Part shown: in pieces, positions 63,316 through 64,000 of the stretch
Layout: every line of letters starts with the position of its first letter
Numbering within the stretch: position 1 is the stretch's first letter
Assembly (NCBI RefSeq): GCF_004114915.1
Contig: NZ_CP022219.1
Location: 7,036,501-7,100,500, forward strand
Length of the DNA stretch: 64,000 nt
Direction of reading: 5' to 3'
DNA from: Bradyrhizobium guangxiense
Lineage (GTDB): Bacteria; Pseudomonadota; Alphaproteobacteria; Rhizobiales; Xanthobacteraceae
Notes under the pieces: model-generated
Database searches by the model: none
What the model saw: the letters and a program-made list of their open reading frames with translations, nothing else
Told to the model about the DNA's origin: nothing
Program-made: the position numbers and the translations under genes

Positions 63316-64000
63316 TCATGGCAGGGCTTCCGCCAGGCGCAGGTGGTGGGCCTTCACCACCGAATAGCAATCGCAAGAGGTCATCTCCAGGGCCGGCAGA
63401 TCGACGATTTCGATCTGGCCCCGGCTGTAATGGATGATGCCCGCCCGCTGCAGCGCGTGCGCGACCAGCGAGACGGCATTGCGCCGCACGCCGATCATCT
63501 GCGCCAGCGCCTCCTGGGTGAGCGGCAGGATCTCACTGTCGGACAGATCGTGCGCGCGCAGCAGCCAGCGCGCAAGCCGCGCCTCGACCGGGTGCAGCGT
63601 ATTGCAGAGCAGCGATTGCTGCGCATGTGCGAGCAGGGCCTGCTCATGCCGGGCCATCTGCTTGCGAAACGACGCGCTTGTTGCAGCGACCGCACGGAAG
63701 GCCGCGATTTCAAGGACCGAAGCCGTCCCGGGGAATAGCACGACCGCGTCCGTCAGCGCGATGCCGTCGGCAAGCGCCGCGCCGGCGCCTACGACGCTGT
63801 CGCGGCCGAGCATTGCAACCTCGATCATCTGTCCTTCCGACAGGCTCACGGTGATCGAAACGGCCCCGCCATGCGGCAAGTACACGTATCTGAGCGCAGC
63901 CCCCGCCTCTGCCAAGACAGATTTCCTGACCATTTCGACCGTCAAAAGATGCGGACGCAGGAGATCGAAATCCGCCGCGTCGAGCAATTGCAGGAGCTGA
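63316..64000 (-). CDS. Crp/Fnr-family transcriptional regulator, N-terminus beyond window
   Basis: The frame stays open to the right edge (QLLQLLDAADFDLLRPHLL), so the true start is outside. It is closely similar to its neighbour at 62428: same barrel (VSITVSLSEGQMIEVAMLGRDSV), winged helix (LTQEALAQMIGVRRNAVSLVA) and C-terminal CDCY motif. Tandem paralogues on the same strand suggest duplication. Ligand unknown. Confidence 0.85.
   Translation of the reverse strand, partial: QLLQLLDAADFDLLRPHLLTVEMVRKSVLAEAGAALRYVYLPHGGAVSITVSLSEGQMIEVAMLGRDSVVGAGAALADGIALTDAVVLFPGTASVLEIAAFRAVAATSASFRKQMARHEQALLAHAQQSLLCNTLHPVEARLARWLLRAHDLSDSEILPLTQEALAQMIGVRRNAVSLVAHALQRAGIIHYSRGQIEIVDLPALEMTSCDCYSVVKAHHLRLAEALP

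Overview
The window is a high-GC alphaproteobacterial chromosome segment. Its gene content and order point to Bradyrhizobium or a close relative: an mdh-sucCDAB-lpdA block, an atpHAGDC operon without atpBEF, a long rplU-to-rppH cluster, many orphan Bug-type solute-binding proteins, and several families of palindromic intergenic repeats. Most of it is core metabolism and housekeeping. I see no insertion sequence, prophage, CRISPR array or plasmid function.

Layout. 1-2.3 kb: the tail of an SGNH esterase, thpR and zapE. 2.6-13.2 kb: TCA-cycle block with mdh, sucC, a DUF1579-like gene, sucD, sucA, sucB, an SDR gene and lpdA. 13.2-18.5 kb: two membrane proteins, xerC, priA and rlpA. 19.1-24.3 kb: the F1 ATP synthase operon. 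24.5-26.1 kb: a membrane-anchored class III nucleotide cyclase. 26.4-44.5 kb, mostly on the minus strand: the core cluster that runs (in transcription order) rplU-rpmA-GNAT, obgE, proB-proA-nadD-rsfS-rlmH-envC-ctpA-deacetylase and two Nudix genes. It is interrupted by non-core genes: a DMT transporter, a MaoC dehydratase, two solute-binding proteins and a sulfatase. 44.8-47.2 kb: a ROK-family protein, an alpha/beta hydrolase and tRNA-Ser(CGA). 47.3-57.3 kb, accessory: a LysR/flavin-monooxygenase/Bug module, a DUF2157-GDYXXLXY pair, a divergent MocR/EamA pair and a LysR/quinone-reductase pair. 57.4-64 kb, signalling: a REC-EAL protein with substituted active-site residues, an unknown 387-residue protein, a LuxR-type regulator with a kinase-like N-terminus, an Hpt protein and two Crp/Fnr regulators.

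How the genes work together. Malate dehydrogenase, 2-oxoglutarate dehydrogenase (sucA, sucB, lpdA) and succinyl-CoA synthetase (sucCD) carry carbon through the lower TCA cycle, and the ATP synthase uses the resulting proton gradient. envC, ctpA, rlpA, zapE and xerC all bear on division or chromosome segregation. The accessory genes follow the common soil-bacterium pattern of a regulator divergent from an uptake, export or redox gene.

The most unusual item is the ROK-family protein at 44845-45972. Its sugar-kinase motifs appear in a rotated order: the C-terminal lobe motifs precede the N-terminal phosphate-1 motif, as expected for a circular permutation. Other notable items are a cyclase carrying three Cys-containing repeats beyond its membrane segment, an apparently inactive REC-EAL protein, a LuxR-type protein with a His-to-Arg kinase-like helix, a full CtrA-type site next to rlpA, and perfect or near-perfect palindromes upstream of regulators.
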